Origin: Halorientalis sp.
GTDB lineage: Archaea > Halobacteriota > Halobacteria > Halobacteriales > Haloarculaceae
Assembly (NCBI RefSeq): GCF_028275115.1
Contig: NZ_JAQCNH010000005.1
Coordinates: forward strand, 1 to 64,000
Reading direction: 5' to 3'
Length of the DNA stretch: 64,000 nt
The notes under the pieces are model-generated. The model searched no databases and was not told the origin of the DNA. It worked only from the letters and a program-made list of their open reading frames with translations. Both the position numbers and the translations under genes were made by a program. Positions 61,811 to 64,000 of the stretch are shown here, in pieces; the first letter of the stretch is position 1; each line of letters starts with the position of its first letter.

Positions 61811-62029
61811 TCACTCGCCGGCCGCCGTCTCGACGCGAATCTCGGCTCGGTCGAGCAACGCCTCGCTCAGCCCGCTCTTTCTGTGTTCGACCAACAGATG
61901 ACGATACACCTCGGCTTCCGTCCCCGCCCTGCCGTCACAGACCGGGCACCGGAATCGAAGGTCGCTATCCGCGTCGGTCGCCACCCCGGCATCCGGTTCG
62001 AGCCCTAGATCGAGCAACTGTGTGCTCAT
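61811..62029 (-). CDS. Small C2H2-like zinc-finger protein
   Basis: This 72-residue protein, MSTQLLDLGLEPDAGVAT, has a CPVCDGRAGTEAEVYRHLLVEH knuckle with a C-x2-C ... H-x4-H layout, typical of haloarchaeal C2H2-like zinc fingers. The longer frame up to 62056 is not needed. It is convergent with DUF4350. Such microproteins often regulate transcription, but no target is known. Confidence 0.75.
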   Translation of the reverse strand: MSTQLLDLGLEPDAGVATDADSDLRFRCPVCDGRAGTEAEVYRHLLVEHRKSGLSEALLDRAEIRVETAAGE

Positions 62030-62110
62030 ATGAATCCGGCTACGGAAAGCACGCACAAGGTCGCTTCTAGGAGCCGTCCCCTCCCCTCAGTGAGATATAT
62101 AGCACGAGGG

Positions 62111-63016
62111 TCACTGCACCGTACTCTCGGGCCGCTGTGCCCGCCGACTCCCGCTCTCGACGCGCCCCGCACCCTCCGGGAGGGCCACGTGTGGACCGTA
62201 CTTCGTCCCCGCCGGCACGTACGACAACAACCGCGCCTTCGGCATCACGCCGAAGTCGGCCTTCCGGTGGCAGTCGATACACAGCGACACGACGTTCTCT
62301 TCGTAGTGCGCGTCCGCTTTCGTGAAGCCACGTGCCGCCGCGAACACCCGCACGGGGACGATGTGATGCACGTCCGGGTTCCGCCCGATCTCTTCCTTCG
62401 ACTTTCCGCAGTGTGTGCACTCGTAGCCGTCCCGTTCCAGCGCGAGTTTCCTGATTCGGTTCCAGCCTTTCCCGTAGTTGCCAGTGTCGCCCCCTTCCCA
62501 GTTGGGGTGACCCTCGCCGGTGAACGACTCGGAGAGCCACTCGTACTGGCACTCGTCGCTACAGAACGTGGCCTCGCCGTTGATGTTCCACGGGCGACGC
62601 TCGACCGTCTCGCCACACGTCTCGCAGTCGAGTTCGCGCTTGCCACCGGACCAGCGAGGATTCCGTTCGCCCTCGATATCTCGTTTGTGCCGCCATTGCT
62701 CTGATTCGACACAGTCAGAACAGTACAACCCCTTCTTATCGGATGGATAGTACTCGAATGACCTGCCACAGATCTCGCACGTGGTCTCGGTCATCCCTCC
62801 GTCGTAGTTCGGATTGTTCTCACCTTCGTAGGAAACCGCTTCGTCACGGCAGGTCTCGGAACAGTATCTCCTCTCGTGTTTACAGTGGAACGCCGTTCCA
62901 CACTGGGCACATTCCCGATTCGGCAACTTCTCGTCGTGGGTATGGCTGTGATGGACTGCAAGTCCACGGCGACTGTCGAAACCCTCCCCACACGTCGGAC
63001 ATTCTTCTTCCGGCAT
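62111..63016 (-). CDS. Zinc-finger/NUMOD3-like HNH endonuclease
   Basis: This 301-residue protein begins with a C2H2 finger (C6, C9, H22/H26), then three zinc knuckles each followed by a NUMOD3-like motif: GENNPNYDGG (65-74), GERNPRWSGG (116-125) and GEGHPNWEGG (167-176). A C-terminal HNH domain has H217/H218, N241 and H250 with CxxC pairs. The layout is that of a homing or mobile HNH endonuclease. Its DNA is less GC-rich than neighbours, and it lies beside tRNA-His. The same zinc/NUMOD3 module occurs in the rfcS intein. Confidence 0.88.
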   Translation of the reverse strand: MPEEECPTCGEGFDSRRGLAVHHSHTHDEKLPNRECAQCGTAFHCKHERRYCSETCRDEAVSYEGENNPNYDGGMTETTCEICGRSFEYYPSDKKGLYCSDCVESEQWRHKRDIEGERNPRWSGGKRELDCETCGETVERRPWNINGEATFCSDECQYEWLSESFTGEGHPNWEGGDTGNYGKGWNRIRKLALERDGYECTHCGKSKEEIGRNPDVHHIVPVRVFAAARGFTKADAHYEENVVSLCIDCHRKADFGVMPKARLLSYVPAGTKYGPHVALPEGAGRVESGSRRAQRPESTVQ

Positions 63017-63121
63017 ACTCTGTTCGTTCGCAGTGACAGGATTTCATTCCAAGCCACCCGCGGTGAAAGTGAAAATGGAAAGCCGGGTGCTGACCAGCCA
63101 TTTGTAATGAAAGATAAGTTA

Positions 63122-63194
63122 GGTCCGGGCGTGGGAATCGAACCCACTTCGTATCCGCCACAGGGATACAGGATACCAGTACCCCAGCCCGGAC
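63122..63194 (-). tRNA. tRNA-His (anticodon GUG)
   Basis: Read on the minus strand the gene folds with acceptor GTCCGGG/CCCGGAC, anticodon stem TATCC/GGATA and loop CTGTGGC (anticodon GTG), and a T-arm GGGTTCGATTCCC. The discriminator is C73, as expected for tRNA-His. The base at -1 is T, so G-1 must be added after transcription. Confidence 0.95.
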
Positions 63195-63272
63195 ACGCAC
63201 TCAATGGTAGGCCGCCTGCACCTAAAATACGTTACGACTCCCGGAACGCCCTGCAACGGTGTGACAGGGCAG

Positions 63273-63938
63273 TCACTCCCGGACGAACTGACCGTCCCGG
63301 AGCGTCGGCACGACCGAACTCGTGTCGAACGCACAGAGGTCCTCGACTTCGTTCTCGAAACCCAGGCTCTGGAGCCACTCGGCGGTGCCGCTCTCGCGGA
63401 CCTGGGCGGCGAGGTCGTCGGGCGTGAAGTTCGCCGCCTCGTCGATGTAGTGACGGCGGATCAACTCGACGCCAGCGGAGTCCTCGGGCGTGCGGTCGCC
63501 CTGGCGGCCGGCGGCGACCAGCCAGACGTCACGGTCGCGCTCCCGAAGCTGGTCGGCGACGGCCGCGGCGTTGACCGTACTGCCGACCAGCACGTCGGCG
63601 TCGTCGCCGATTCGGTGGACGGCGCGGGTTCCGTTGGAGGTAAGAATGCCCACCGGGCGGTCGGTGAACTCCTGTGCGGCGATCAGCGAAGGGAGCGGCG
63701 AGCAGTCGAAGCCGTCGACGGGCTGGCCACCCTGCTCGCCGACGAGAACGGCGTCGTCGGTGTCGGTTTTGAACGTCCGGGCGGCGTCGGGGTCGGCGAA
63801 CGGTCGGACGTAGCGGGCACCTTCCTCCAGTAGGCGGACGATACTGGTCGAGGAGATGAGTACGTCGACGACGACGAAGGTCGCGTCGGGCGCGGGCTCG
63901 GGCACGTTTTCGAGGCGGTCGACGGTAGAGACGGACAT
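63273..63938 (-). CDS. comB: 2-phosphosulfolactate phosphatase (ComB-like)
   Basis: ComB removes phosphate from 2-phosphosulfolactate in coenzyme M-type sulfolactate synthesis. The 221-residue protein has ATFVVVDVLISSTSIVRLLE, VLVGEQGGQPVDGFDCSPLP, ILTSNGTRAVH and VWLVAAGRQGD, the conserved ComB strands and Asp residues. Haloarchaea are not methanogens, so the product may serve another sulfonate pathway. It is preceded directly (TAG/ATG adjacent) by the cut gene at the right edge. Confidence 0.9.
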   Translation of the reverse strand: MSVSTVDRLENVPEPAPDATFVVVDVLISSTSIVRLLEEGARYVRPFADPDAARTFKTDTDDAVLVGEQGGQPVDGFDCSPLPSLIAAQEFTDRPVGILTSNGTRAVHRIGDDADVLVGSTVNAAAVADQLRERDRDVWLVAAGRQGDRTPEDSAGVELIRRHYIDEAANFTPDDLAAQVRESGTAEWLQSLGFENEVEDLCAFDTSSVVPTLRDGQFVRE

Positions 63939-64000
63939 CTACAGGGGGCGTTCGCCGTCGATAATCTCGATGGCGTGGTCGGCCATCGTCGGGACACCGT
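63939..64000 (-). CDS. C-terminal fragment of an unidentified protein
   Basis: Only 19 residues remain: ...GVPTMADHAIEIIDGERPL then TAG at 63939-63941, directly before the ATG of comB. The same strand and adjacency suggest one operon. The family cannot be named from this piece. Confidence 0.55.
   Translation of the reverse strand, partial: GVPTMADHAIEIIDGERPL

Overview
The window is a 64-kb piece of a haloarchaeal (class Halobacteria) chromosome. The evidence is the high GC content, the acidic Asp/Glu-rich proteins and the many leaderless genes with a TATA-like box about 25-30 bp before the start codon. Typical haloarchaeal families are also present: TFB, archaeal MCM and RfcS, GTP cyclohydrolase III, ComB, a DUF1931 histone fold and several small haloarchaeal zinc microproteins. 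The family Haloarculaceae is possible but cannot be shown from the sequence alone. Both window edges cut genes (the end of HMG-CoA reductase on the left, an unidentified gene on the right). The two tRNA genes are tRNA-Pro(UGG) and tRNA-His(GUG). No rRNA genes and no CRISPR array were seen.

Layout. 0-8 kb holds central metabolism: HMG-CoA reductase end, an SDR, two phosphohexomutases, RpiA and LarB, with a histone-fold protein, two CxxC microproteins, a GIY-YIG protein and a GNAT. 8.1-11.6 kb is an accessory patch. It has a broken SAMP2-like ubiquitin-fold gene joined to the 3' tail of a decayed IS1341/TnpB element, rfcS split by an intein, and a very divergent microbial rhodopsin translationally coupled to an upstream reading frame that carries two in-frame TAG codons. 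11.7-29 kb holds alaS, membrane or secreted proteins including a large gluzincin-like protease, a second TnpB tail, a glutaryl-CoA dehydrogenase-like flavoenzyme, a PHP phosphoesterase, a secreted beta-propeller protein and several small haloarchaeal DUF proteins. 29.4-39.7 kb is a conserved-looking block of TFB, a MinD-like ATPase, coiled-coil and RecA-like DUF proteins, and MCM, which carries two further inteins. 41-43 kb is a small accessory patch beside tRNA-Pro, with a PD-(D/E)XK-like protein and a frameshifted GIY-YIG-like gene. 43-48.4 kb holds an unusual three-repeat acidic protein, an SF2 helicase and a cupin.

48.4-56.8 kb looks like an undescribed biosynthetic locus. It contains a CDP-alcohol transferase, a Gfo/Idh/MocA-aldo/keto reductase fusion, an alkaline-phosphatase-superfamily protein, an MDR dehydrogenase, a PTPS-fold protein without the expected Cys, a GT4 glycosyltransferase and a methyltransferase. 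It is followed by GTP cyclohydrolase III. 57-64 kb holds a CinA-like protein, a secreted three-gene operon (LolA-like lipoprotein, SppA protease, DUF4350), a zinc-finger/HNH endonuclease, tRNA-His and ComB.

The strongest unusual signals are five. (1) The rfcS intein carries a PD-(D/E)XK-type nuclease with a zinc-finger/NUMOD3-like module, and that module is shared with a free-standing HNH endonuclease 53 kb away. (2) A divergent rhodopsin is coupled to a frame with two TAG codons. (3) A SAMP2-like gene was broken by a TnpB tail. (4) A perfect 23-bp palindrome lies upstream of a TFB gene. (5) The 48-57 kb PTPS/MDR/GT4/methyltransferase locus has no assigned product.
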